A program made the position numbers and the translations under genes. The notes under the pieces were generated by a model. It saw only the letters and a list, made by a program, of their open reading frames with translations, was not told where the DNA came from and ran no database searches. A stretch of 64,000 nt of DNA from an uncultured Oscillospiraceae bacterium (lineage in GTDB: Bacteria > Bacillota > Clostridia > Oscillospirales > Oscillospiraceae), in the NCBI GenBank assembly GCA_947626265.1, contig CANQRM010000001.1, positions 62,001 through 126,000 on the forward strand. The letters run 5' to 3'. Below, in pieces: positions 32,837-43,881 of this stretch (position 1 is its first letter; each line of letters starts with the position of its first letter).

Positions 32837-32919
32837 ACCATCACCTCGGGGCTATTATGCCATAAACGGCGCGGCAGGACAAGGGGCTTTGCCTACCCGA
32901 CGGGCGGCGAGGCCGTCCT

Positions 32920-33130
32920 ATGCCGACCTGACGCCCGGCGGGAGCCGGCAGTGTCACGGTCTCACGGCTCGTGAGCGCAGCGTAACAAGTGAGCCGGGAT
33001 ACTGTCGGGCCCGTCCGGGCTATACCGTCATTGTTCTTGGGCGGCTGAGCCCGGCAGTATGCCTACTGCTAAAGTTCGCTTCGCTCACCAACCGCATTCG
33101 GCACACTGCCGGTTCTCCCCGCCCGTCGGG
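32920..33130. repeat. Dispersed 210-bp intergenic repeat, copy A
   Basis: This non-coding segment matches the reverse complement of 58516-58725 over nearly its full length. One almost identical block begins CGGCAGTGTCACGGTCTCAC and continues through GTGAGCGCAGCGTAACAAGT and ACTGTCGGGCCCGTCCGGGC. It fills most of the 318-base gap between tadA and the anti-sigma gene. It contains several GC-rich palindromes and no open frame of note. Confidence 0.85.
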
Positions 33131-33154
33131 TGCCGGTTCCCGCCGCGCGTCGGG

Positions 33155-34882
33155 TCACTGCGCCGCGACGCTCTCCGCCATGGCGATGAACTCATCCCGG
33201 GTCATCTCAGCGCCCCAGAAACGCCTCACCTGGAACCGAAGGCCCAGGTCCGGGTCGATCCACTCCAGCTCCTGGTACTTGCCCTCGTATCCATACAGGT
33301 ACCGGGCGTCATGGCCGCTCACGGTCACCTGCTCCTCCTCCGGGTAGACGATATCCACCGTCTCCCCGTTCTCGTCGATGGAGAAGGACAGAGGCATTAT
33401 CTCGCTCATCTCCAGCCCATCCGACCAGGTCAGGGTGATCTCGCCGCCTGTGAGACCCTGATACCGGCGTGTCACGTAGTTACAGCCGTCCCCCATGGGG
33501 TCGTCCGCCGTCTGGCCGTGGACCCGGTACAGGGCGTAGCCCTCGGGCGGGGCCGTGACGGCGTAGTCTCCGATAGCGGCGATGGCCGCGTCCGCGTCCC
33601 CCGTGCGGTTATGGGTGTCCGTGGCGGACTCCAGGCGCTGAACGAAGGCGTGATAGTTCTCCAGGGCCTTCTCCCGGTCCACGGGCCCGGCAAAGCGCTG
33701 GGCCAGCACGTCAAAGCCGACGGTATCCGCCAGGGCCTCCAGGTCCTGCTTCGTATAGGCGGGCCGGATGGGCTCGTCCAGGTCCACGCCGCCGAAGTTC
33801 GTGTCCAGATAGTCCTGATAGGCCTTGTCGATGTCCTCTATGATCTGGGCGGCCCAGGCCTTGTCCTGCTCCGTGGCGTCTTCCGACGCGATGATCTCTT
33901 CATAGCGGGCGCGGAATTCGTCCTTGGTCTTGGGCTGGTCGGGGTACACGGGCTCGGTGCCCATGTCCACGTCCAGATGGATGTAAGCCCCGTCCGTCTC
34001 CAAAAGCATCAGGGAGCCGTCTGTGCCCATGACCAGGTCCAGGGTCTCGCCGGAGGCGGTGGTGTAGCTCCACTCCTCATAGTCCTGGGGGACAAAGCCG
34101 GTGACCATGGAGAAGGAGCCCTTGACCGACGCGTACAGAGTGCCGCTCAGATCGTCCGTGCCGAAGTCGATGGCCTCCAGCTCGAAGGTGCCGTCGTCGT
34201 AGACATAGCCGCTGCCGCGGGAGCCGGCCGGCAGGAAGGGCTCCGTGCCCAGGTAGTCATATACGTCCTCGGGAGAGTAGATGAAATACCGTTCCTCAAG
34301 GGGCGTCAGGCCGTACTTTTCCATGATCTCGTCCAGCTTCTCCGCCTGGTCCCTGAAGTGCGCGTCGTAGAGGAGGGCGTAATTCTCCGGGACCTCGTAG
34401 TAGCTGTCGTCCACGCCCATCTCGCTGAAGCGGTCCAGGTCCCAGTTCTCCTCCTGCCAGGCGGCCCACTCCGCGTAGGACTCGTACTCCGGCGTGCCCT
34501 GGTAGCCCACCAGGGAGAGGTTGGCCTTGGCCTGCACGGGCTGGGCCTCGGCCTCAGCGGCCTCCGCATCTGGCTCGGGGGCGGGCTCCGTGCCCGTCTC
34601 AATGGCGGGGCTGGGCTGGATGATATAGTCCTTCACGCTGGCCTGGTATACCGCGTAGGCGGTGACGCCCAGCACCGCGGCCATCACCGCCGCCGCGGCG
34701 GCGATGAACGCCCGGCGGCCCCGTCTCCGGCGGGGGGCGGCATGGCTGCCCACAGCGGCGGGCCGCAGCCGGTCATGGACCAAGCGGCCCACCCTATCCG
34801 CGTCGGTGACGCGGGCGTCGGGCAGGTCCAGCTCGTCCTCCCGGTAGTGGTCCATCAGGTCATACAATGTCGTATAGCTCAT
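33155..34882 (-). CDS. Membrane-anchored anti-sigma factor-like protein
   Basis: A 575-residue protein. Residues 1-55 are a short cytoplasmic, basic-ended domain without the HxxxCxxC zinc motif. One membrane helix follows (about 58-80), then an acidic/Pro linker and a large outside domain with no recognised enzyme motif. The gene overlaps the upstream ECF sigma factor by 23 bases, so it is probably the sigma factor's membrane inhibitor, with the outer part sensing a wall or membrane signal. Specific signal unknown. Confidence 0.7.
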   Translation of the reverse strand: MSYTTLYDLMDHYREDELDLPDARVTDADRVGRLVHDRLRPAAVGSHAAPRRRRGRRAFIAAAAAVMAAVLGVTAYAVYQASVKDYIIQPSPAIETGTEPAPEPDAEAAEAEAQPVQAKANLSLVGYQGTPEYESYAEWAAWQEENWDLDRFSEMGVDDSYYEVPENYALLYDAHFRDQAEKLDEIMEKYGLTPLEERYFIYSPEDVYDYLGTEPFLPAGSRGSGYVYDDGTFELEAIDFGTDDLSGTLYASVKGSFSMVTGFVPQDYEEWSYTTASGETLDLVMGTDGSLMLLETDGAYIHLDVDMGTEPVYPDQPKTKDEFRARYEEIIASEDATEQDKAWAAQIIEDIDKAYQDYLDTNFGGVDLDEPIRPAYTKQDLEALADTVGFDVLAQRFAGPVDREKALENYHAFVQRLESATDTHNRTGDADAAIAAIGDYAVTAPPEGYALYRVHGQTADDPMGDGCNYVTRRYQGLTGGEITLTWSDGLEMSEIMPLSFSIDENGETVDIVYPEEEQVTVSGHDARYLYGYEGKYQELEWIDPDLGLRFQVRRFWGAEMTRDEFIAMAESVAAQ

Positions 34883-35420
34883 GGGTCAGTCCCCTTTCCT
34901 CCAAATAGCGTTTCAGCTTCTCCCGGCCCCGCTCCAGGCGCTTGCGCACCGCGGCGGGGGTCATGTCCAGCATTTGGGCGATGTCCCCGGCGCTCTGGCA
35001 GTAGTAGTAAAAGCGCAGGAATATCTCCCGGTCCGGCGGGTCCAGGCTCTCCACCGCCTCCTTCACGAGGCGGGCAAGCTCCCGTTCCTCCACGGCCCCC
35101 TCCGGACCGGGCACGGCGAGAGCCAGCATATCCTCCTCGCTCCCCAGCTCCACGCCCCGGGCCCGGAGGCAGCTCACGGCTTTGTGCCGGGCGATGGCGC
35201 CCAGGTACCCCCGGACCTTCCCGGCCCGGGGCCGGTCGCCGCTCTGCCACAGGGCCAAAAACACGTCCGCGGTCAGCTCCTCCGCGTCCTGGCGGGGGCG
35301 ATAGGCGCCGATGACGTTCCATATCACGGTGCTGACGTAGGGCGTATAGCGCCGGACGAACCAGTCCAGGGCCGCCGGGTCTCTCTCTTTCAGCAGGGCC
35401 AAAGCCCTCTCCTCGGTCAT
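34860..35420 (-). CDS. ECF-type RNA polymerase sigma factor
   Basis: A 186-residue protein with sigma-2 (about 10-75, RYTPYVSTVIWNVIG to AEELTADVFLALW) and sigma-4 (about 115-170, SLDPPDREIFLRFYYYCQS and AQMLDMTPAAVRKRLERGRE). No sigma-3, as in ECF factors. It is followed, with overlap, by its probable anti-sigma. AGGGATAAC precedes the ATG. Confidence 0.9.
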   Translation of the reverse strand: MTEERALALLKERDPAALDWFVRRYTPYVSTVIWNVIGAYRPRQDAEELTADVFLALWQSGDRPRAGKVRGYLGAIARHKAVSCLRARGVELGSEEDMLALAVPGPEGAVEERELARLVKEAVESLDPPDREIFLRFYYYCQSAGDIAQMLDMTPAAVRKRLERGREKLKRYLEERGLTHELYDIV

Positions 35421-35899
35421 GTTATCCCTCCTTGACAGCTGTCACTGTGAATATCGCGGAAAGGGGGTGGGGTGTGACAGCCCACCCGACGGGCGGTATA
35501 TAAAAAGCCTCCCTCTGACGAGGGAGGTGGCGCGGCGTCAGCCGCGACGGAGGGAGAGAACCCCCGAAAGAAATACCCCCTTGCGCACAAGGGGATAACG
35601 CGATATAATATCCCTGCGAGACAACCAAAGGCAGGCCACGGGGTGGTTCCGACACCCCGTAGCCCTATGCAGGAGAAACGCCCTCCCACACAGCAGTAGA
35701 CTGCGCCCGCCTCATTATACCCGCTCCCCCTGTTTTTTACAAGTGGAGGATGGGTATATAGCAGGCTGTGTTGTAGCCCTTTCCGCGGTGTAGGATGAGT
35801 TCCTGCACCGCTTTTTGTTGTCTCGGCGGGAAGGCCATGGGGCCGGCGTCCCCGGTCCCGGGCCTCTCCTGTCGAAAACAAATGAAAGGAAAGGCAGAC
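35421..35899. repeat. Intergenic region with REPIN-like pair
   Basis: CCTCCCTCTGACGAGGGAGG (about 35507-35526), a GC-rich linker GGCGCGGCGTCAGCCGCGAC, and CCCCCTTGCGCACAAGGGG (about 35573-35591) form a paired palindrome. The first 50 bases match 37080-37130 almost exactly. The rest, up to the gene at 35900, shows no gene; GGTATATAGC near 35750 is a weak -10-like element. Confidence 0.75.
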
Positions 35900-37027
35900 A
35901 TGAAAAAGCGCGTTATAAGTATACTTTTGGCGCTGGTGATGGCCTTCGGCCTTTGCGTCCCCGCTCTGGCGGCAGACGAGTTTGAGGCCGAGGGGCCAGC
36001 AACGCCCGTGGAGGAAGAAATCCCCGCTGTAACGGAGGAGGAGACGGAGGACGTACCCGACCCCGTTGCGGGATCGACTGATCTTGTCGTCCTGGGCGAC
36101 AGTAGCGGTATCACAGGTTACAGTCATATCGGAATTGGCAGTATGCATAGTTTCGTGATCGGACTGGCCACCGACTATGTCCTTACCACAAATCTGGGTA
36201 CAATCGACGAAATACTGTATACCTGCAACATACGGACAGGCGCTGTCACCGGACAGGTTTCTATTTCTTATACCGGAGCCAGCCCCCTGGTCGTCACCGT
36301 GACAAAGGAACCGGGCTCCTATCCCGTGCCGCTGGAGATCCATTATGACCCCATCGATCTGCTTACAGACGCAGACACAGATCCCAAATATGCCCTTCCC
36401 GGTTCGTTGCTTCTCATTGAAGTGAAAGACGGTTATGAGATCAATCCCGACAGCAGGAACTTCACCATTTTGGAGGATTCCAGGGGAAGCGCCGGTCGTG
36501 TGCTGCAGATATTTATATCGAAAAGCGCAACGGAACTGAATATCACGAGCGACTCGGTCGTTGCGCCTACTCCCACGCCAGTGCCTACTCCTACGCCCGC
36601 GCCCACCCCGGACCCCATCAAGCCGCCCGCAGGCGGCACCGGCTGGCGGTATGTGCCGGAGACGGGAGACTATTACTATTTCAAAAATAACAAGCGCGTG
36701 GGCGATTACTGGGTAGGCTTTGCTGACGGCGCCTCCAAATGGGCCAACAACTGGTACTATGCCGACGCCACGGGAAAGCTCCTAACCGGGTTCCAGTACC
36801 TAGACGACCTCAAGGGCGGCAAGGCCTGGTACATGCTCCAGACCACCAACGACCGAGGCGAGATCGGCAAAATGCTCACCGGATGGCAGGAGACGTTCTC
36901 TGATGCCAGAATGGGGTATTTTAGCCCCAAGTACGGCTCCCAGGGCATGTGCACCTGGACCGAGAACTGGGGCAATTACAATGCCGCCACCGGCCTTTGG
37001 GCCGACGGCCTGAGCCACAGGGGCTGA
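35900..37027 (+). CDS. Secreted protein with C-terminal aromatic wall-binding repeats (type B)
   Basis: About 375 residues from ATG 35900 behind GAAAGGAAAGGCAG; an earlier in-frame ATG at 35795 is rejected. Signal peptide MKKRVISILLALVMAFGLC to ALAA. Residues about 70-215 are a beta-rich domain of unknown type. A Pro/Thr linker (TPTPVPTPTPAPTP) leads to about 140 residues of wall-binding repeats (GWRYVPETGDYYYFKN to GLSHRG), about 80 percent like those of 55349-55972 by eye. Probably exported and wall-attached. Confidence 0.82.
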   Translation: MKKRVISILLALVMAFGLCVPALAADEFEAEGPATPVEEEIPAVTEEETEDVPDPVAGSTDLVVLGDSSGITGYSHIGIGSMHSFVIGLATDYVLTTNLGTIDEILYTCNIRTGAVTGQVSISYTGASPLVVTVTKEPGSYPVPLEIHYDPIDLLTDADTDPKYALPGSLLLIEVKDGYEINPDSRNFTILEDSRGSAGRVLQIFISKSATELNITSDSVVAPTPTPVPTPTPAPTPDPIKPPAGGTGWRYVPETGDYYYFKNNKRVGDYWVGFADGASKWANNWYYADATGKLLTGFQYLDDLKGGKAWYMLQTTNDRGEIGKMLTGWQETFSDARMGYFSPKYGSQGMCTWTENWGNYNAATGLWADGLSHRG

Positions 37028-37040
37028 CGCAAATAAAGAG

Positions 37041-37067
37041 AAAGACCTGCCATTCGGCAGGTCTTTT
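37041..37067 (+). terminator. Terminator after the type B surface gene
   Basis: AAAGACCTGCC / GGCAGGTCTTT with ATTC loop, then T. The same stem follows the paralogous gene at 55349-55972. Confidence 0.88.
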
Positions 37068-37077
37068 GCTCTATATA

Positions 37078-37202
37078 GCCTCCCTCTGACGAGGGAGGTG
37101 GCGCGGCGACAGCCGCGACGGAGGGAGAGATACGCCAGACGACAGTTTTTCTCTCCCCCAGTCACCGCCAAAGGCGGCGACAGCCCCCTCGTCAGAGGGG
37201 GC
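37078..37202. repeat. REPIN-like repeat pair
   Basis: CCTCCCTCTGACGAGGGAGG and GGCGCGGCGACAGCCGCGAC repeat the 35507 copy. The right palindrome is GCCCCCTCGTCAGAGGGGGC (about 37181-37200). The intervening sequence contains CCGCCAAAGGCGG. Confidence 0.8.
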
Positions 37203-37249
37203 GTCATAAGACAGTACAATATCGTATTTTGGGAATGGCGTGGCGTTTG

Positions 37250-39387
<2,138 letters not shown>

Positions 39388-39532
39388 GGCTGACCTCCAA
39401 AACAGAATGAACCGGTCAAGAATTTGCTTTAAAGCATGATAGCAGAATGCGAGCGATTTTACAAGGCCGCAGTTGTGTCCGTTGGATCAAAACCGACGAA
39501 TCTGACAGCAATCAAAATGGGCTGTTACGATC

Positions 39533-39860
39533 CTGGCAAGCAGGGCATGGTGGTACACACCATGCAAAAACTTCGTTTTCCTGCCTGCCAGTCTTTTGCC
39601 TCCGCGCAATCTTGGCAAGCAGGGCATGTGTGGCACCACATGCATAAAACTTCGTTTTCCTGCCTGCCAGTTATTTTGCCTCGCACATAACTGGCAAGCA
39701 ATGCATGTGGGTGCCCACTCTGCGAAAATTGCTTGCCAGTCATTTTGCTCCGCGCATAACTGGCAAGCAATGCATGTGGGCGCCCACTCTGCGAAAATTG
39801 CTTGCCAGTCATTTTGCTCCGCGCATAACTGGCAAGCAATGCATAGTGGTACACACATGC
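39533..39860. repeat. Tandem array of nested palindromic units
   Basis: CTGGCAAGCA or a one-base variant starts at 39533, 39612, 39691, 39760 and 39829, giving periods of 79, 79, 69 and 69 bases. Each full unit ends in the inverse (TGCTTGCCAG or CTGCCTGCCAG) and carries an inner palindrome such as GCATGTGTGGCACCACATGC. Units are thus a palindrome within a palindrome. The 69-base spacing keeps frames open, giving spurious repetitive frames on both strands. Confidence 0.85.
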
Positions 39861-40396
39861 AGAAAATGGACGATTTCGGCACAGCCGGGATCGTCCATTT
39901 TGCTTGTTAGGGCAGCATCCCTAAGACCCTTTGAACGCACAAAAATTGTGCGGCTGCGCGTCCCTGCGGGACGCTTTTGTTTGTATGTTCTCGGTATCGT
40001 TTCGGCACTTTTTTGCCGCTGTGAGCGTGGACTTGGCAGTGTGATATACGGGCGTGGCAGGACGTGAGAGAACCGGCTTTTGTATCATGTCGGGAACATG
40101 AAATCATCTTCCTTACGCGCCCTGTCTCTTGCAAAAGTTCTCGCATCAGACAGCCAGCGGGGGATAGCTTGCGGAGCAAGCGCAAGGGGGCCGCCCCTTG
40201 AACGGAGCAGCAGCGACGCAAAACAGCCGGACATTCAGTTGTCCGGGCTGTGCCTCGCAGAGCGCACATACATGGTCGTCAGACCATGTATAGAAGTGCG
40301 CCATTAGGAAAAAGCGTTTTTGAGAAACGCGCAGCCAGCTCCGGCATGGAACTGTTCAAAAGGGGCTTGGGGGATGCTGCCCCCAACAAGCAAATG

Positions 40397-40436
40397 GGTC
40401 ATTCCGGCGCGAGGCCGGAATGACCCATTTTTCGTA
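40397..40436 (+). terminator. Strong terminator-like hairpin
   Basis: AATGGGTCATTCCGGC / GCCGGAATGACCCATT with GCGAG loop is followed by TTTC. It has A-rich sequence on the left and could act in both directions. No gene is near on the plus strand upstream. Confidence 0.75.
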
Positions 40437-40498
40437 TGTGGCGCACCACATACACTGCTTGCCAGGATTGTGGGGCTATGATTTTGCCATCCAAGCCC

Positions 40499-40730
40499 CT
40501 ATTCCGTTTTCATCGGCAGGCTGGCGGTGAAGCGGAACTTTTTATCTGCGGCATCGTATTCGATGAAATACATCCCGCCGCTCCGCTCGATCATGGCCGC
40601 CACATTTTCCAGCCCGTAGTCTATACACATCAGCGCACGTCTGTCAAGGAGGCTCAGAACCCGCATTACACGGTCTGAAACCTGCATCTTGCGGAACTTG
40701 GCCCACAATACAAAAAATGTGTGCTATAAG
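40499..40730 (-). pseudogene. Collapsed copy of the sensor-kinase/regulator locus
   Basis: 40499-40640 matches the 3' end of the kinase gene at 45430-45640. An in-frame deletion of about 25 codons removes the stretch between ALMCID and YGLKNVAAMIERSGG. Its remaining end joins directly to 40641-40730, a 90-base match to 47505-47594, the region upstream of the response regulator. The rest of the kinase and the whole regulator are gone. What is left on the plus strand is the conserved promoter region (extended -10 TGCTATAAG), now 64 bases from the ABC transporter operon. Confidence 0.85.
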
Positions 40731-40793
40731 AATGATGGCAGATTACAAATTGCCAAATACAACAATAGAAGCAAAGCACGCTGGAGGTTTTCG

Positions 40794-41954
40794 ATGATAC
40801 GGGCAGCCTTAAAAGACCTTAGCTTATTAGCGCGTAAGAAAAGAATCGTATTCATTGTTCTGATTATTAGCGTTGTCTGTTCGTTTTTGATTATATCCCT
40901 GATGACTGGCGTGGTGAAATATCAAATCCGCTCGGCCAACATGGGCAGCAGTTTCAATACCTTTACGGTTGAATACCCGGAGGGCATAAGCGCGGATGAG
41001 TTGGCGAAAAAGTATGCGGCTTTAAGTGAATCGTCACCGCGCACAGTGTTTGCGGCCAACTTTGACAGCAGCGCATCGTCGGTAGTCATCGGATGGTACG
41101 GTGAAAATGGGGGGCACTGGTTTATACAGGACGAGGGACGATTCCTTACCGACGCGGATGTGGAGAGTACGGCAAAGGTCGCGGTGGTGTCGAAAAACTT
41201 ATACCCAGTATTTGAATTTGAGGAGGGCGTCCATCCTGTGCAGGTAGCCGGAACGGATGTAAACATTATAGGCGTGGGAACATTGATGACGCCGTCTCTT
41301 CTGTTTACCGGCGGAGCCATCGACGCTTATAACCGGTATGCCGAATCTGAAGGACGGCTGAAGGTTGCTGATGAATTAGGTGTGGAAGATAATAGGGCAC
41401 CAACCGAAACGATTATACTGCCTATCTCGACCTTTACCAACTTGAATCTTACCGCCAATTTGATTCGCGTCGAATATACCGTTGGCAGTGAACGGGTTTT
41501 GGAACAGTATCACACACTTCTTGAAAGTATTTTCCCCGGCGCAAAGATTATAGACCCTGTAATTGGAGAGGTATTCTATTCCGCCTCCATGAAGCAGGCC
41601 ATATTCCGTTCCGCCGGATTGATCATTCTTGCGTTTACCAATATCGCGGCATTGTATGTATATTGGCTTTTGATGATGCGGCGGACACATACGCTCTATA
41701 TGGTCTGCGGCGCTTCAAAAAGAAATATCGTTGTAATGATTTTGCTTGAATGGTTTATATTGACGCTGCTGGGCTATATATTATTCGTTGTTATTCAGTA
41801 TTTCTCTATGCCGCTCTTAGAGTTTATGAAGATAGAACCCCTCTGCACCGCAGCGGAACAGGTACTCTGCTTTGTGTTCATATACGTCATGTCCAGCGGT
41901 CTTATGGTACGGCAGGTTATCAAAAACGCGCAGATACATTCGGAGGTGATATAG
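40794..41954 (+). CDS. ABC transporter permease, FtsX-like (first)
   Basis: About 386 residues from ATG 40794 (CTGGAGGTTTTCG). An N-terminal membrane helix (about 15-40) is followed by a 230-residue outside domain, then three C-terminal helices (about 278-300, 325-350, 357-380). This MacB/FtsX layout is typical of permeases that act on peptides or lipoproteins rather than importing. It is followed after one base by a similar permease and then the ATPase. Confidence 0.82.
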   Translation: MIRAALKDLSLLARKKRIVFIVLIISVVCSFLIISLMTGVVKYQIRSANMGSSFNTFTVEYPEGISADELAKKYAALSESSPRTVFAANFDSSASSVVIGWYGENGGHWFIQDEGRFLTDADVESTAKVAVVSKNLYPVFEFEEGVHPVQVAGTDVNIIGVGTLMTPSLLFTGGAIDAYNRYAESEGRLKVADELGVEDNRAPTETIILPISTFTNLNLTANLIRVEYTVGSERVLEQYHTLLESIFPGAKIIDPVIGEVFYSASMKQAIFRSAGLIILAFTNIAALYVYWLLMMRRTHTLYMVCGASKRNIVVMILLEWFILTLLGYILFVVIQYFSMPLLEFMKIEPLCTAAEQVLCFVFIYVMSSGLMVRQVIKNAQIHSEVI

Positions 41955-41955
41955 C

Positions 41956-43188
41956 TTGAAGCACCTGATTATTCTGAGAAAGCAATATTCCAAGCTGCTC
42001 ATGCGGGAGCTGGTCATTATGCTGATGATTGTTTTCATCCTGTTTTCACTGTTAGGTGCGCTGTCTCCGCTGTTTCATGCGATATTATCCAATCGCTATG
42101 TATCATCGTCACTGCCGGATAACACGATTTACTTTTATCCCTCAGATCGAGTGCTGACCTCCATCATGATGTCTGATACGGAAGCGGAAAGCGGGCCGCA
42201 ACAGTCCATGGAGAAGCAGATCGACAGCATTTCCGATGAAATTACGGCCAGCGGCGTTGGGCAGACGACAGATGTTTATATGATCGGGAGTGATGGCAGC
42301 AACACCGGCCGGGATACAGTTTTTATCGGATACAACGATGATCTGATCGACTTCGCTTCGTTGCCGCTGGAGCAGGGAACTTGGCTGTCCGAACACAAGC
42401 AGGACGAGGCGGTGCCCATTATAGTAGGAGGAGCTTTTCGGGATAAGGATCATATGCACGTTGGCGAGCACATAACCGTATGCTTCGCGGCGGATGACAA
42501 CAAAACCGATTGCGTCGTTGCTGGTATTCTCAATAAAGATGATATGTATTTTAACATAAGCTCTGGCGAAACAGACATATCAACGTATTCCATCGCCTCT
42601 CTCTATAAATGGGAGCAAGAGGACACCGCCGCATTCGACAATGGGATCATTATCTTCCCTAGCTCCAGAGTAGGTAATCGTCTAAGCGATTATTCTCCGG
42701 GATATTTATTCTTCTTTGACGAAGGACAGAACCCATCCAGTCAGGCAAACATACTGTCTTACCTAAACAAGTACGGCCACAGCAGCACGATTCCAGAGAT
42801 GATGAAAAACCGTTATTTAAGAACCGTCTCTGTTAATAACAGCGATGTTGTCACGTCGTTTTCGCTGTTCGTTTTCTGTATTCTTGGCCTGGGCGGATAT
42901 ACCATTCTCATGCTTGAGAAAAATGCTAGGGTCATGCAGATATATCGGATTTGCGGCATGACAAAGACATACGGAACAGGCATAAAGATTTTTACCGTTG
43001 CTTTGCTCGTTGTTCTTCCGTCCGGCCTGACCCTCACTCGACTGCAAGGCCGGTTGGAAGCCTTCTGGGTTCTGAATGGTGTGGTGTATTTATGCTTTGT
43101 CGCGGCACTTATTCTCATACTGCTTCCATCCATCATTTATTGCATTTGCACAGACAAACACCAGACCATGATGCGCAGAAAGGAGTAA
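41956..43188 (+). CDS. ABC transporter permease, FtsX-like (second)
   Basis: A 410-residue protein with a TTG start at 41956 behind CGGAGGTGATATAGC. The N-terminal helix (about 15-45), the large outside domain (about 50-295) and three C-terminal helices resemble the preceding gene at low identity, so the two probably form a heterodimer. Stop 43188 is four bases from the ATPase start. Confidence 0.82.
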   Translation: MKHLIILRKQYSKLLMRELVIMLMIVFILFSLLGALSPLFHAILSNRYVSSSLPDNTIYFYPSDRVLTSIMMSDTEAESGPQQSMEKQIDSISDEITASGVGQTTDVYMIGSDGSNTGRDTVFIGYNDDLIDFASLPLEQGTWLSEHKQDEAVPIIVGGAFRDKDHMHVGEHITVCFAADDNKTDCVVAGILNKDDMYFNISSGETDISTYSIASLYKWEQEDTAAFDNGIIIFPSSRVGNRLSDYSPGYLFFFDEGQNPSSQANILSYLNKYGHSSTIPEMMKNRYLRTVSVNNSDVVTSFSLFVFCILGLGGYTILMLEKNARVMQIYRICGMTKTYGTGIKIFTVALLVVLPSGLTLTRLQGRLEAFWVLNGVVYLCFVAALILILLPSIIYCICTDKHQTMMRRKE

Positions 43189-43191
43189 GTA

Positions 43192-43860
43192 ATGATAATA
43201 GAACTGCAAAATGTCAGCAAGATATATAACAAGGATAAGCTGAACGCCGTACACGCTTTGACAGGAATCGACCTAAAGATACAAAAGGGAGATTTCTGCG
43301 CCATCATGGGCGCCTCCGGCTCCGGCAAATCCACGCTTCTGAACATCATCGGCTGCCTGGACAAACCGACCACAGGAACGAGTATGGTTATCGGCGTCAA
43401 CACGTCCAGAGCAACGGATAAAAGCCTTGCCCGGCTCCGCAACACGAAAATCGGATTTGTTTTGCAGGATTTTGGCTTGATTGAGGAACGTACTGTATAT
43501 GACAATGTATGTACGCCCCTGTACTTTTCCAAGGTCAAATATGCCACCTATTCCAAGCTGGTGCAGGAAGCACTGGAGAAGGTGGGCATCGTCTCGCTCT
43601 CCAAGCGGCCTGTCAGAGAACTCTCCGGAGGACAAAAGCAGAGAGTGGCGATTGCGCGTGCCTTGGTTTGCGATCCTGAGATCATCCTGGCTGATGAACC
43701 GACCGGAGCGTTAGACACGGATAACAGCAATATGATTATGGATATATTTTCTGAACTAAATCAGGCGGGCAAGACGCTGCTTATCGTGACACATGACCCC
43801 CAAGTTGCCGCCCGCTGCCAGAAAACTTACAAGCTGTCGGATGGTCAATTCATAATATAG
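43192..43860 (+). CDS. ABC transporter ATPase (LolD/MacB-type)
   Basis: A 222-residue ATPase with Walker [10 protein letters not shown] (about 40-48), Q-loop VLQDFGL, signature LSGGQKQR, Walker [13 protein letters not shown] and His switch VTHD. These are the subfamily features of ATPases paired with FtsX-like permeases. Together with the two genes before it, it makes a complete mechanotransmission or export type complex. Confidence 0.93.
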   Translation: MIIELQNVSKIYNKDKLNAVHALTGIDLKIQKGDFCAIMGASGSGKSTLLNIIGCLDKPTTGTSMVIGVNTSRATDKSLARLRNTKIGFVLQDFGLIEERTVYDNVCTPLYFSKVKYATYSKLVQEALEKVGIVSLSKRPVRELSGGQKQRVAIARALVCDPEIILADEPTGALDTDNSNMIMDIFSELNQAGKTLLIVTHDPQVAARCQKTYKLSDGQFII

Positions 43861-43881
43861 ACAGGACGGACGGTGTTGAGC

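Larger units (their letters stand above)
39525..40475. repeat. Non-coding block bounded by inverted repeats
   Basis: The left edge GATCCTGGCAAGCAGGGCAT and the right edge (about 40440-40472, with CTGCTTGCCAGGATTG) are inverted versions of each other. Inside are the tandem array (39533-39860), several strong hairpins (for example ACATGGTCGTCAGACCATGT near 40270), and GC-rich structured DNA. I see no credible gene over this 950-bp stretch. It may be a remnant end of a mobilisable element or an independent small element. Confidence 0.55.

Noticed and set aside
39533-39860. CRISPR array
   Set aside because: Units are long palindromes with near-identical spacers and unequal period, and no cas gene is present.
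39533-39860. Integron attC array
   Set aside because: No GTTRRRY core sites, no cassettes between units, no tyrosine integron integrase.
39487-39910. Repetitive frames on both strands with a 23-residue period
   Set aside because: They come from the 69-bp palindromic repeat, a multiple of three; the peptides have no sensible composition or start signal.
40010-40200. Transfer origin of a conjugative element
   Set aside because: The GC-rich hairpins are suggestive, but no relaxase gene or convincing nick motif is seen.
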